From Candidatus Eiseniibacteriota bacterium (GTDB taxonomy: Bacteria > Joyebacterota > Joyebacteria > Joyebacterales > Joyebacteraceae): a stretch of DNA of 11,604 nucleotides. Below, piece after piece: positions 1-7,876 of the stretch (position 1 is the first letter of the stretch; every line of letters starts with the position of its first letter). The stretch covers positions 1 to 11,604 of the forward strand of contig DAOWER010000027.1 of the NCBI GenBank assembly GCA_030638405.1, written 5' to 3'. The notes beneath the pieces were generated by a model that was not told the DNA's origin, made no database searches, and saw only the letters and a list, made by a program, of their open reading frames with translations. A program made the position numbers and the translations under genes.

Positions 1-23
1 GGAAGATGGTGATGCTGAAGTAG
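1..23 (+). CDS. 3' end of a gene with an FlgD-like C-terminal tail (partial)
   Basis: Only the last codons of an upstream gene are present. Reading from base 3 gives K-M-V-M-L-K followed by TAG at 21-23. This ending nearly matches the last residues of the secreted protein ending at 3415 (R-K-M-I-M-L-K) and resembles the one ending at 7876 (G-K-V-M-I-I-K). The final beta strand of FlgD-like / type-A sorting-type Ig domains often has this form, so the missing gene probably encodes another exported protein with that tail. The body of the gene lies outside the window, so nothing can be said about its function. Confidence 0.6.
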
Positions 24-58
24 CCGGACGGTTCCGTGTGGTTCGTTCCGGTGATGTT

Positions 59-82
59 GTCTGCTCCTTAAGGGAGCAAGAC
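59..82 (+). other. Hairpin in the structured 3' region after the upstream gene
   Basis: GTCTGCTCC at 59-67 pairs with GGAGC and AGAC at 73-82, with one bulged A. A T-G wobble at 68/72 closes a TAA loop. It lies 36 nt after the upstream stop codon and starts a run of stems together with 105-137 and 158-183. No T-run follows it, so it does not look like a terminator by itself. Confidence 0.4.
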
Positions 83-104
83 GGAGAGACGGGCTTCAAC
101 GAGA

Positions 105-137
105 CAGCGGGAAGCACAACGTGTCGCTTCCCTGCTG
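105..137 (+). other. Stable hairpin, 11 bp with one bulge
   Basis: CAGC (105-108) pairs with GCTG (134-137). GGGAAGC (109-115) pairs with GCTTCCC (126-132), with T133 bulged. The 10-nt loop can close further by ACA/TGT pairing. A small GGAC-TAA-GTCC stem (137-147) follows directly and competes for G137. With 59-82 and 158-183 it makes the 24-183 segment look like a folded RNA, either a 3' UTR or an independent small RNA. No known RNA family was recognised. Confidence 0.4.
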
Positions 138-157
138 GACTAAGTCCGTGCTGGACC

Positions 158-183
158 AAGGGGGACCCGAGAGGGTCCCCCTT
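158..183 (+). terminator. Intrinsic-terminator-like hairpin with GAGA loop
   Basis: AAGGGGGACCC (158-168) pairs perfectly with GGGTCCCCCTT (173-183) around a GAGA tetraloop (GNRA type). The 11-bp stem includes nine consecutive pairs rich in G and C. The downstream sequence (cctcgtg) lacks a long T-tract, so this is a strong stem with a weak tail. It most probably ends transcription of the gene whose last codons are at 3-23, or of a small RNA encoded in 24-183. Confidence 0.6.
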
Positions 184-562
184 CCTCGTGTCGGCCACGT
201 GCGGATCCTCACTGTGTGCTCGAGAGCGCGCTAAACTTCAGCGCGGATTTCGTGTCGAATGATGTGAGTCGGGAAATAGCAGAGACGCTCACGCGCATCT
301 GACACTTCACAGCCCGCGCAAGACTAGCAGGTCTAGTGAACGGGCTCTTTGTTTGCCCGCGGGACCGCACACAGGACGTCTGTCTACAGATTCGGATCGC
401 GCTGTACCTGCAAGGCGCTGCTCACTCAATGCGAGCGCCCCCGACCGCAGAGGGAGCCCCAGTTCCAAGCACGGTGCTCCGTTCTGGCGGGGAGTGAGGA
501 GCCCTGAAATACCACGTGAGCCCATGAACAGGGCTGTTTCTCAGTTCCGAAGGGGGATCGCA

Positions 563-3415
563 ATGAAATGGAAAGCCCCGGTGGTTCTGGCCGTCTGCGC
601 AGTGCTCGTCGCATGTGCGAGCGTTGCCGCGGCCTCGGACATTGACGCGAAGCTCTTGAGTCGCGTGCCGAATCCCGGCGGTCGGCCGGCATCGACGGAT
701 GGACACAACGGAGCCAGGCTCGAGACCCTGTGGATCTTCGACGCCGACTTCTCGACGACGACCGGCGACAACGCCGGATGGACCGTCTACGACCGCAGTG
801 GAACTCTCGCCAGCACCAACTACTGGCACCACGACACCATCCGCATCAACGGCTACACGCACCTGGGTGATAGCACCTGGTGGTGCGGCACCTACAACAA
901 CTGCTGGCGCCAGCCCCGTGGCTACGCCAACGACTGGATCCAGATACTCGAGAGGCATTTCACCGAGGCGTCCGGGGCCTCATCGTCCGATCCAATGCGA
1001 ATCGAGTACGATCAGCGCTACGCGATGGAGAAGGACTACGACTACGGGTACGTCGATATCCGGTCGGCGGCCACCGCGGATACGTGGCAGACCCTCACCT
1101 CCGTCACCAACCCCGGATTCGCTGGGACGCCCGGGCTGTCGCAGGACTGGGGCGGGACGAACCCCGTCGGACCGGGCCATATGATCATCGACCTTACGGG
1201 CCACGCGGGACAGGAGTTCGATCTCAGGTTCCGATTCGAGTCCGACCAGGCCTACTCGTCACAGGACCAGTGGAACAACCCTCCGTCGAACTCGTGTCGC
1301 GACGGCGCCTGGCAGCTGGACAACATCACGCTCTACGTCAACAGCGCCTCCGTCTACGTCGATGACGCGGAATCCAACGGCAGCAACGGCTGGGTCCACG
1401 ACGACGTCACTGCTTCGGGCCAGACCGGCGTCACGTTCTGGCGCGGGCAGTTCGGGTACGACTTCGTAACCGGCAGGGCGTTCACGTGTGACGATCGCCC
1501 CGTCGGGACCTGGATGTACGCGGCGGTCGATCCCTTCACGAGCACGATAGTTGACGAGCAGTACTCGTGGATCATGAGTCCGCCCGTCGACATCAGCGGG
1601 GCCGCGAAGCTCGTCGGCCAGTGGGACCAGTGGGTGGATCTCCCGGAACCATCGGGAGACTACTACGACCTCCTGCTGGCGTCGAACGATGCGTACGAGT
1701 GCGTCACCGATCCTGCCGGCTTCGCGGATGAGGAACCCGGAGGGTGGTTTGGCGGTCCTTTCTGGGGAACCTGGACCGACGACTGGGACGCGTTCGCGGG
1801 CAACGACTGGCTTGCCGTCGTCTGGGAGCTCGCGAACGACCAGGAACCCACCGTGCCGCACATGGCGGGCATGTTCCACAACTGGCAGCGAATCGGAGTC
1901 CCCTCTGGCGACGCCGGCATGGTGTTCGAAGTGGATTTCTGGACCGACTTCAACGACTGGTTCGAGGACCAGCTCGCGGAGGCGCTGTTGGATACCGGTC
2001 GCATCATGGTCGACGATGACGACGGCGTCGCGTCGGTCTACATGATGGCGACAAACGACGACGGCGCCACGTGGAGCTCCTACTCATGTCGGCGCGAGGG
2101 TGAGGAAAGCAACTGGTGGCTCTTCCCTCCGCCCACCGACCTGATGGGGCCCGGCGAGGAGATACACTTCTACTTCACCGCTACGGACAACGTCGGCAAC
2201 TCCGGCATAGACCCGGACGACGCGCCGGATCACTACTACGAATTCTCCGTCCTTCCCCTGAGCGCGAGCGTGAGCAATCCGGGCATTCTCGTCGTGGACA
2301 AACACGCACGTCCTCTCCCCGGTGAGGACCGCGCGGGTGGCGGTCTCAACTACGAGCGTCCGCTGACCAGCTACCACTCCCAGCACTACTACCAGGAGAT
2401 TCTGGGCATCCTCGGCTACGAGTGGGACGTCTTCGACGTGGACGTGGAGTCGGCCAACAACGAGCAGTCGGACGGACCGGACAGCTCCGGGATGAAGTAC
2501 TACGACACGCAGATATGGTTCACGAGCCATTTCGATGTCCACATCATCGACCCCGTGGACCAGCTGAACCTCATTGCGTGGCTGAACCAGGCAGGGGAGG
2601 GCAAGGAGAGGAACCTCCTCATGACGGGCAACGACATCGGCTACGAGCTGATGGAAGTCGGCCGGGAGACCATGTCATTCTACGAGACCTGGCTGTCATC
2701 CACGTACCTGGACAACGCAGTGGGAGCCATCACAGTGGACAGCCTTCCGACCGTCAGAGACAGGGACGGCGGGAACGTCTTCATGACGCACGATGATGGT
2801 GAGTGCATGCTCCGCGGCAGCTGCCCCGTGCTCAGCTACTTCGATGTCGTGGAACCCCGGTCGGGCGTGGTGGGGAACGAGGTGGTGGCGGACTACATCA
2901 AGCTGGACAGCTCCTCGCGCCCGGCGGGTGTCGCCTACACGCACCAGACGCTCGGCTATCAGACGGTCAACCTCGGGTTCGGCATGGAGTTCATGGTTGA
3001 CGGGAAGCAGGCAGGTGGGACGCCCGGCTACTTCAACACGGGGATTGAGGACCGAGTCAATCTGCTCTCGAACATCATGGACTACTTCGGGAAGACGGCG
3101 GCAGGGCCGGGGACGGGGATAATCGATGGGGGATTCAGGAATGAACTGTCATTCGCCCATCCGAATCCGTTCAATCCGGTGACGAAGATCGCCTACAGCG
3201 TCAAGGAAGCAGGGCACGTGACGATAGAGGTGTACAACGTCGCGGGCAAGGTCGTCAGAACACTGCTCGACACGGAGGTTGAAGCAGGCGCTGCGGGATA
3301 CGTTGTCTGGGACGGCACAGAGGGATCCGGTGAGAGGTGCGCGAGCGGGGTCTACTTCTACCGCATCGCGGCGCCCGGGTTCACGACGTCGCGCAAGATG
3401 ATCATGCTGAAGTGA
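563..3415 (+). CDS. Large secreted multidomain protein with FlgD-like C-terminal domain
   Basis: The 950-aa product starts at ATG 563, preceded by AGGGGG at 551-556 and followed at once by an export signal: MKWK, a hydrophobic core, then VAAAS-D near residue 24 as a signal peptidase I site. L-V-A-C at residues 15-18 also fits a lipobox, so a lipoprotein is possible. Residues ~25-262 and ~263-470 look like two beta-sandwich modules of the MAM/lectin-like kind found in exported proteins of FCB candidate phyla, with a WWCG motif and many W, Y and D residues. Residues ~480-560 resemble an Ig-like module (FTATDNVGNS). Residues ~572-846 begin with GILVVDKHARP and resemble a class I glutamine amidotransferase/ThuA-like alpha-beta fold; no catalytic Cys-His-Glu triad could be identified. 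Residues 860-950 are the FlgD-like tail (HPNPFNP, VYFYRI, RKMIMLK). A surface or secreted role is inferred. The substrate or partner is unknown. Confidence 0.85.
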   Translation: MKWKAPVVLAVCAVLVACASVAAASDIDAKLLSRVPNPGGRPASTDGHNGARLETLWIFDADFSTTTGDNAGWTVYDRSGTLASTNYWHHDTIRINGYTHLGDSTWWCGTYNNCWRQPRGYANDWIQILERHFTEASGASSSDPMRIEYDQRYAMEKDYDYGYVDIRSAATADTWQTLTSVTNPGFAGTPGLSQDWGGTNPVGPGHMIIDLTGHAGQEFDLRFRFESDQAYSSQDQWNNPPSNSCRDGAWQLDNITLYVNSASVYVDDAESNGSNGWVHDDVTASGQTGVTFWRGQFGYDFVTGRAFTCDDRPVGTWMYAAVDPFTSTIVDEQYSWIMSPPVDISGAAKLVGQWDQWVDLPEPSGDYYDLLLASNDAYECVTDPAGFADEEPGGWFGGPFWGTWTDDWDAFAGNDWLAVVWELANDQEPTVPHMAGMFHNWQRIGVPSGDAGMVFEVDFWTDFNDWFEDQLAEALLDTGRIMVDDDDGVASVYMMATNDDGATWSSYSCRREGEESNWWLFPPPTDLMGPGEEIHFYFTATDNVGNSGIDPDDAPDHYYEFSVLPLSASVSNPGILVVDKHARPLPGEDRAGGGLNYERPLTSYHSQHYYQEILGILGYEWDVFDVDVESANNEQSDGPDSSGMKYYDTQIWFTSHFDVHIIDPVDQLNLIAWLNQAGEGKERNLLMTGNDIGYELMEVGRETMSFYETWLSSTYLDNAVGAITVDSLPTVRDRDGGNVFMTHDDGECMLRGSCPVLSYFDVVEPRSGVVGNEVVADYIKLDSSSRPAGVAYTHQTLGYQTVNLGFGMEFMVDGKQAGGTPGYFNTGIEDRVNLLSNIMDYFGKTAAGPGTGIIDGGFRNELSFAHPNPFNPVTKIAYSVKEAGHVTIEVYNVAGKVVRTLLDTEVEAGAAGYVVWDGTEGSGERCASGVYFYRIAAPGFTTSRKMIMLK

Positions 3416-3508
3416 CGTGGCTGGAACTCCGGTCGAGGAGAGCAGCTGGGGCAGCATCAAGGCCATGTACCAGTAGTCCGAGATCCCGGCACCACACCTC
3501 TCCCCTTC

Positions 3509-3539
3509 GGAAGCCCGTCGGCTCTGCCGGCGGGCTTCC
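3509..3539 (+). terminator. Terminator-like hairpin in convergent intergenic gap
   Basis: Bases 3509-3522 (GGAAGCCCGTCGGC) pair with 3526-3539 (GCCGGCGGGCTTCC) over 14 positions, including one T-G wobble, around a TCT loop. It sits 93 nt after the stop at 3415 and is followed by the moderately T-rich ACTTGTACTTGT. It probably ends the secreted-protein transcript. Because the histidine kinase gene converges from the right, the same stem could also stop transcription in the other direction. Confidence 0.65.
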
Positions 3540-3553
3540 ACTTGTACTTGTCG

Positions 3554-3580
3554 ACGGCGCAGACATGAGGGCTGCGCCGT
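3554..3580 (-). terminator. Second hairpin, probably 3' end of the kinase transcript
   Basis: ACGGCGCAG (3554-3562) pairs perfectly with CTGCGCCGT (3572-3580) around a 9-nt loop. It lies 50 nt beyond the kinase stop codon on the minus strand and 14 nt from the other hairpin. No U-tract follows in either direction, so its role as a terminator is inferred from position and stem strength. Confidence 0.45.
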
Positions 3581-3630
3581 GCTTGCCCGAGGGGATGTGT
3601 GCGCTCCGACCCGGCGACGGTCGTGAAGGG

Positions 3631-6555
3631 TCAGCTTGACTGGAGGGTCTCGCGGACGATCTTCAGAAGGCCCGGAAGAGAGTAGGGCTTCTGGAGGAAG
3701 GGGAGGCCCTTGCCTTTGATGGTCTCCCACTGTGAACGGCGGCTGGCGTGTCCGCTGCTCATCAGCATGCGCAGCCCGGGCTCGCGTTCAAGAAGCTCCT
3801 CGGCCAGCTGCACGCCGCTCTTGTCCGGGAGCACGACGTCGCTGAACACAAGGTCGAAGTTCCCGTCCTCTTGGTCGAAGATCGTCATGGCCTCGGCGAC
3901 ATTCGAGGCCTCAAACACCTCGTATCCGTTCTTGCGGAGGATTGTTGTCGCGAGATCCCGCACGGCTTCCTCGTCCTCGACGACCAGGATCCGCTCTCCG
4001 GAGCCGGTCTGGTCGGGCTGTCCCTCCTGACACGATGCGGGGCTGACGGTGAGTTCGGCGCTCGCGACCGGGAGGTAGACTTCGAACGTGGTCCCCATCC
4101 TGGGTGTGCTCAGTGTGTATATCCATCCCCCGTGCTGCCGGACTATTCCGTATACGACCGACAGCCCGAGGCCGGTCCCCTTGCCGGGTCCCTTGGTGCT
4201 GAAGAAGGGCTCAAAGATGCGCCCAATGGTGTCCTGGTCCATTCCGCCGCCGGAATCCTCGACGGACACACAGACGAAGTCCCCGGTCCTGGCATCGGGG
4301 TCGTCGCAATCGTGCACCTCGTCGAGCCTGACGTTTCTCGTGCGAATCGTCAGGGCGCCGCCCTCAGGCATGGCGTCTCTGGCGTTGACGGCCAGGTTCA
4401 TCAGCACCTGCTGGATGCTCCCCTCGTCAGCCATCGCCGGCCGCAGGTCCGGTTCGAGGACCGTGTGAACAGTGATGTCCTCTCCAATGAGCGGCGTGAA
4501 CATCCTCACGATGCCCTGTGTTGTGGCGTTGATGTCCATCGGGTGCAGCTGGACCGGCTGCTCCCGGCCGAACAAGAGCAGCTGCCGCACTAGGCCGGCT
4601 CCTCTGTCCGCTGCGGCTCGTATCTTCTCGATATCTCCATGGATGTGGTCCGAATCGCTCAGGGACATCAGGGCGAGCTCCGCGAACCCCTGAATCGCTG
4701 TCAGGAGATTGTTGAAATCGTGTGCGACTCCCGAGGCGAGCGTGCCGATGGCCTCCATCTTCTGCGACTGCACCAGCTGCGCTTCCACGTCCCGCTTCTG
4801 GTCCTCGGCAAGCTTCTTCTCGATGACTGCCGCCAGCATCCCTGCTACCGTCTCGAAGAACAGCTTGTCCTCGTCCTCGTGGAGCTCGGTCGGTGTTCTT
4901 GAGAAGAGCTGTATCACGGCCAGTAGATTGCGGCTCGCGCCGAAGACCGGGTAGGCGACGAGAGATCGTATCCCCAGGGCTTCATGTCTCTCGTGGTGGG
5001 ACTGGGAGATTGTGTGCATCGTGACATCGGAGGCAAATATGGGGTCACCCGTGCGCGCCACGTGGGCGGCCGTGCAGTTCTGGTCCTCGTCTATCGACTG
5101 CTCGGAGATCAGAGTGTGCTCGTCGTCCCGCAGCCCGACCACCGCGAGGGGTTTCAGCACTCCCTCACCGCCGTCGTGAAGCCGCAGGGTCCCGGCGTCG
5201 AACTTGAGAACTTCCACCAGGCCGGTCAGAACGCGGGAGCACAGATTGTCGACGTCGGACGAGCGAACGGCGGCGTCCGCGATCACGCGGAAAGTCCGCC
5301 GCTCACGCTCTCGCGCCGCCTCTGCGCGCTTCCTGTCGGTGACGTCGCGCATGATGCCCTGATAGCCTAGAGTCCGGCCGTCCGCGCCCTTTCTGATCGT
5401 CGAGGCAAGAACGCAGTCGATCCTCCTGCCGTCCTTGTGAAGAAGCGTGATCTCAAACCCGCGGACGAAGCCCTGTTGCTCGATGGCCTCCTGGAACCTC
5501 ACGCGCTGCTCCGGGTCGGCGTAGAGCCCGTGCACGTCCCGCTCGAGCAGTTCGTCTCTCGTGTAGCCGAAGAGCGACACGGCGGACGGGCTGATGTCGA
5601 CCAGCCTGCCGTCCTGCGATGTCACGTAGATGACGTCGATCGACTCCTCGAACAGGGAGCGGTATCTCTGCTCGCTCTCGTGCAGCGCTTTCTCTACGGT
5701 CCTGTGCTCGGACACAGCGTGCAGGGCCATCACGATCCCCGAGGCGCGCCCATTGCTGTCGTGTGTGAGTGCGGCGTGCACGGAGACGCCCCGCGTGGTC
5801 CCGTCCGGGCGGATGATCTTGATGTCGTAGGGGCGCGCGGCGCCCTCATGCAGGTCCGATGTCCTCTCGAGTATGAGGCGCCAGTCTTTCTCTGAAACGA
5901 ATTCGCGGAGACCACGTCCAAGGAGGTTCTTCGCCTTCACCTCGAACGCGTCGGCGGCCGCCCAGTTCGCGAACACGAACCTGTGCATCGAGTCGAACGA
6001 GCAAACGGGGGTGGGAAGGCGTTCGACCAGGGCCTCATACTGGCAGTCGCTAGCCTCGAGTGCGGCCTCCGCATGTCTCTGCGCGGTGATGTCCTTGCCG
6101 GTGATCAGCACACCGTCGGTGCCGCCGGGTATATCGGGGCGCGAGATTGCCGAGAGGAGAAGCACACTGCGGAGCGCACCGCTTCCGCTCCTCAATCCCA
6201 CCTCGAGCTTCTCAGGGAGATCTCCCTTGAAGGCCCGCTTGAGACGCGCGAGCGTATTCGAGTTCTTGTCTGGGACGACCAGGTCCGGGAACCGCGTTCC
6301 TGCCAGCTGCTCCGCTGTGTAGCCGAGGCACGCGGTTACGGCGTCGTTCGAGTCCAGCACGGTGCCCTCTGGATCGACGATGGTGCAGAGCATTGGAGCG
6401 TTGTCATAGAGGGCGCGATATCTGGCCTCCAGAGCGGCAAGGTTCTCGGCAAGTCTGCGCGCCTCGCTTCTGACGTCGTCGAGTTGGGCGACCTGGCGCC
6501 TGAGCGATTCCAGTTCGGCGATCATCTCACCCGAAGGCCAGGGAGTGTCGGCCAT
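3631..6555 (-). CDS. Soluble hybrid sensor histidine kinase (PAS-PAS-PAS-GAF-HisKA-HATPase-REC)
   Basis: ATG at 6555-6553 is chosen because GAGGA lies about 9 nt upstream and a coiled coil follows. A GTG at 6636 extends the frame but has no ribosome binding site. The 974-aa protein has an N-terminal coiled coil (~10-45), PAS domains at ~46-165, ~172-295 and ~297-415, a GAF domain at ~421-585, and a HisKA H-box (GVAHDFNNLL) with phospho-acceptor H612. The ATPase has N-box N724, G1 motif EDSGGG with D767, F-box FEPFFSTK and G2 motif GTGLGLSV. The C-terminal receiver has E860/D861, phospho-acceptor D906 (FSDVVLPD) and K956 (LQKPY). All catalytic residues seen are intact. No membrane segment or signal peptide is visible, so it should sense a cytoplasmic cue. 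The receiver carries no output domain and no response regulator gene is adjacent, so phosphotransfer to an unlinked partner is likely. The ligand and the target genes are unknown. Confidence 0.95.
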   Translation of the reverse strand: MADTPWPSGEMIAELESLRRQVAQLDDVRSEARRLAENLAALEARYRALYDNAPMLCTIVDPEGTVLDSNDAVTACLGYTAEQLAGTRFPDLVVPDKNSNTLARLKRAFKGDLPEKLEVGLRSGSGALRSVLLLSAISRPDIPGGTDGVLITGKDITAQRHAEAALEASDCQYEALVERLPTPVCSFDSMHRFVFANWAAADAFEVKAKNLLGRGLREFVSEKDWRLILERTSDLHEGAARPYDIKIIRPDGTTRGVSVHAALTHDSNGRASGIVMALHAVSEHRTVEKALHESEQRYRSLFEESIDVIYVTSQDGRLVDISPSAVSLFGYTRDELLERDVHGLYADPEQRVRFQEAIEQQGFVRGFEITLLHKDGRRIDCVLASTIRKGADGRTLGYQGIMRDVTDRKRAEAARERERRTFRVIADAAVRSSDVDNLCSRVLTGLVEVLKFDAGTLRLHDGGEGVLKPLAVVGLRDDEHTLISEQSIDEDQNCTAAHVARTGDPIFASDVTMHTISQSHHERHEALGIRSLVAYPVFGASRNLLAVIQLFSRTPTELHEDEDKLFFETVAGMLAAVIEKKLAEDQKRDVEAQLVQSQKMEAIGTLASGVAHDFNNLLTAIQGFAELALMSLSDSDHIHGDIEKIRAAADRGAGLVRQLLLFGREQPVQLHPMDINATTQGIVRMFTPLIGEDITVHTVLEPDLRPAMADEGSIQQVLMNLAVNARDAMPEGGALTIRTRNVRLDEVHDCDDPDARTGDFVCVSVEDSGGGMDQDTIGRIFEPFFSTKGPGKGTGLGLSVVYGIVRQHGGWIYTLSTPRMGTTFEVYLPVASAELTVSPASCQEGQPDQTGSGERILVVEDEEAVRDLATTILRKNGYEVFEASNVAEAMTIFDQEDGNFDLVFSDVVLPDKSGVQLAEELLEREPGLRMLMSSGHASRRSQWETIKGKGLPFLQKPYSLPGLLKIVRETLQSS

Positions 6556-6973
6556 GACGTGATTCCTCTTCGTTGGGGCCGTCGTGGGAATGTGGGCGGA
6601 CGCCGCCACACATGCCAGGAGCCTGATCGGTCGCACGGCACCAGGGCCTCAACCGCCCGGATATCCGCGCGCTCGCAGGGAATCGTTGCATGGGTCGTGC
6701 CGGAAAGCGCAGGTGACGCAGACTGTACATGTAGAGCAGGCTGGGCGTGGTGAGCGTCCGCTCAACGAGAGCGGCTGCACCGAGATGCACCCGGATGCTG
6801 CAGGACTTGCCGAATGCAACCTGTGGGCGGTCTGAGCACCGCCTGAGAGCTCTGTCGGGGGCTCCTGCCCGGCCGAAACCGCTTGACTCCACCATTTGCG
6901 GGTGATAGCCTGAGATCTTGGAAAACCACCGGATTCGCCACCTGAGACAGCTCTGGGCAGATGGAGGGAGAGA
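6556..6973. other. Divergent intergenic region
   Basis: These 418 bases separate the leftward kinase gene from the rightward secreted-protein gene and hold no convincing coding sequence. A perfect CCGCTC-AACGA-GAGCGG hairpin lies at 6758-6774, and a short palindromic patch (TGTACATGTA) at 6724-6733. A plausible rightward sigma-70 promoter lies at 6883-6911 (listed separately). No convincing leftward promoter for the kinase was found by eye. Confidence 0.55.
6883..6911 (+). promoter_or_regulatory. Predicted sigma-70 promoter
   Basis: TTGACT (6883-6888, five of six matches to the -35 consensus) is followed after exactly 17 nt by TAGCCT (6906-6911), which keeps the key T, A and final T of the -10 box. 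TG at 6903-6904 precedes it in the extended -10 position. Transcription would start near 6918, giving a leader of about 56 nt before the ATG at 6974. Found by eye only. Confidence 0.5.
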
Positions 6974-7876
6974 ATGAGGCTGAGAAGGGAACTTCGCAAC
7001 CCATGGGTGGTTGCGCCGGTTATGGCAGCAGTCCTCGTGGCCGTTCTGGCATCCAGTGCCGCTGCGGTCGCACGCCCCGATCTCGTCTTCTTCAGAATCG
7101 GTGACAAGTTCGCGGTCATCGGCTGGGGGATGGATGATGCCGAGCAGGAGTTCCCTCCTCCTGGTCTGCTTGATCCCCCCTGCCCGGAGGGATTCGACTG
7201 CGACTTCGGCGGGTATCGGCTCTGGGTGCGAGAGGTATGGCTGCAGCCGGACCCCTCCCCGGAGAGCTTCTCCCTGATTCGAGAGTACGTGCTTGGCGAG
7301 GACAGCCAGGAGGCGGCGGGCTACTGGGGTACTGAAAGCGACCCCTTTCCGGGCTTCTGGCTGGAGGACCCGGTCTGTGTAGAGCGGGATCTGGTGGAGC
7401 CGGACTCGTGCTTGACCTGGCGCGAAGGCGTGAGGCGGGACAGCAAGGAGATCTTCCAGAACGCATTCCCATATGAGTTCTCGGTAACCGCCTTCAGCAC
7501 CAACGACCCTCAGGCGATCGACTACGAGGGTATTGACGCCAACAGAACAGGTGTCATCTATCCGCGGGTCGGGACGCGCGACGACCTCGCGGCCGTCCGG
7601 TGCATCCCGAATCCCTACCGCGCCGCGGCGGACTGGGAGTACGGCGGCCAGAGGCGCGTGACATTCATCGGGCTTCCTGAGAAGGCGACGATCAGGATAT
7701 ACACGGTCGCCGCGGCCCACGTGCGGACCCTCATACACGAGGACGCCGCGAGCGATCTGGAGTTCTGGGATCTGAAGAACGCGGGCGGCGAAGATATCGC
7801 GCCGGGCGTGTATATCTTCCAGGTCGAGTCTGCAGGGATGGCGAGCAGGGACGGCAAGGTGATGATCATCAAGTGA
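6974..7876 (+). CDS. Secreted protein with FlgD-like C-terminal domain, unknown function
   Basis: The 300-aa product starts at ATG 6974 with GGAGGGAG just upstream. A basic start (MRLRRELR) and a hydrophobic stretch to about residue 32 end in AAAVA-RP, a good signal peptidase I site. The middle (~35-200) is acidic and aromatic and has two cysteine pairs (CPEGFDC and CVERDLVEPDSC), suggesting disulfides outside the cytoplasm. The run GGYRLWVREVW is reminiscent of a fibronectin-III-like strand, but no family is recognised with certainty. Residues ~206-300 form an FlgD-like Ig module (CIPNPYR, APGVYIFQV, GKVMIIK), as in the other exported proteins here, where it may act as an attachment or sorting tail. 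A promoter is predicted at 6883-6911. No terminator was seen before the operon that begins 182 nt downstream, so read-through into it is possible. Confidence 0.85.
   Translation: MRLRRELRNPWVVAPVMAAVLVAVLASSAAAVARPDLVFFRIGDKFAVIGWGMDDAEQEFPPPGLLDPPCPEGFDCDFGGYRLWVREVWLQPDPSPESFSLIREYVLGEDSQEAAGYWGTESDPFPGFWLEDPVCVERDLVEPDSCLTWREGVRRDSKEIFQNAFPYEFSVTAFSTNDPQAIDYEGIDANRTGVIYPRVGTRDDLAAVRCIPNPYRAAADWEYGGQRRVTFIGLPEKATIRIYTVAAAHVRTLIHEDAASDLEFWDLKNAGGEDIAPGVYIFQVESAGMASRDGKVMIIK

Larger units (their letters stand above)
24..562. other. Non-coding stretch between two exported-protein genes
   Basis: No convincing gene lies in these 539 bases. The first 160 bases can form a series of hairpins ending in a terminator-like stem (listed separately). 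The rest is the presumed leader of the gene starting at 563. It can form small perfect stems at 323-337 (ACTAG/CTAGT) and 341-359 (CGGGC/GCCCG), and a 7-bp stem of 500-506 with 529-535 (AGCCCTG/CAGGGCT, 22-nt loop) just upstream of the start codon. CTGACA at 299-304 resembles a -35 box but has no good -10 partner at 16-18 nt, so no promoter is called. The 563 reading frame stays open upstream to a TTG at 353, but that extension has no ribosome binding site and would precede the obvious signal peptide. Confidence 0.6.

Noticed and set aside
226..246. Small inverted repeat CGCGCT / AGCGCG (227-232 and 240-245).
   Set aside because: Only 6 bp with a 7-nt loop in G+C-rich DNA. Expected by chance and not near a gene start or end.
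353..562. N-terminal extension of the large secreted protein from a TTG codon at 353.
   Set aside because: It would place 70 unstructured residues before a clear signal peptide. The ATG at 563 has its own ribosome binding site.
3748..4593. Plus-strand open frame of 281 codons opposite the kinase core.
   Set aside because: Shadow of conserved HATPase and receiver coding sequence, with no start signal and no domain.
6556..6636. N-terminal extension of the kinase from GTG at 6636, giving a signal-peptide-like start.
   Set aside because: No ribosome binding site precedes it, and the kinase has no other export or membrane feature. The ATG at 6555 has a good site.
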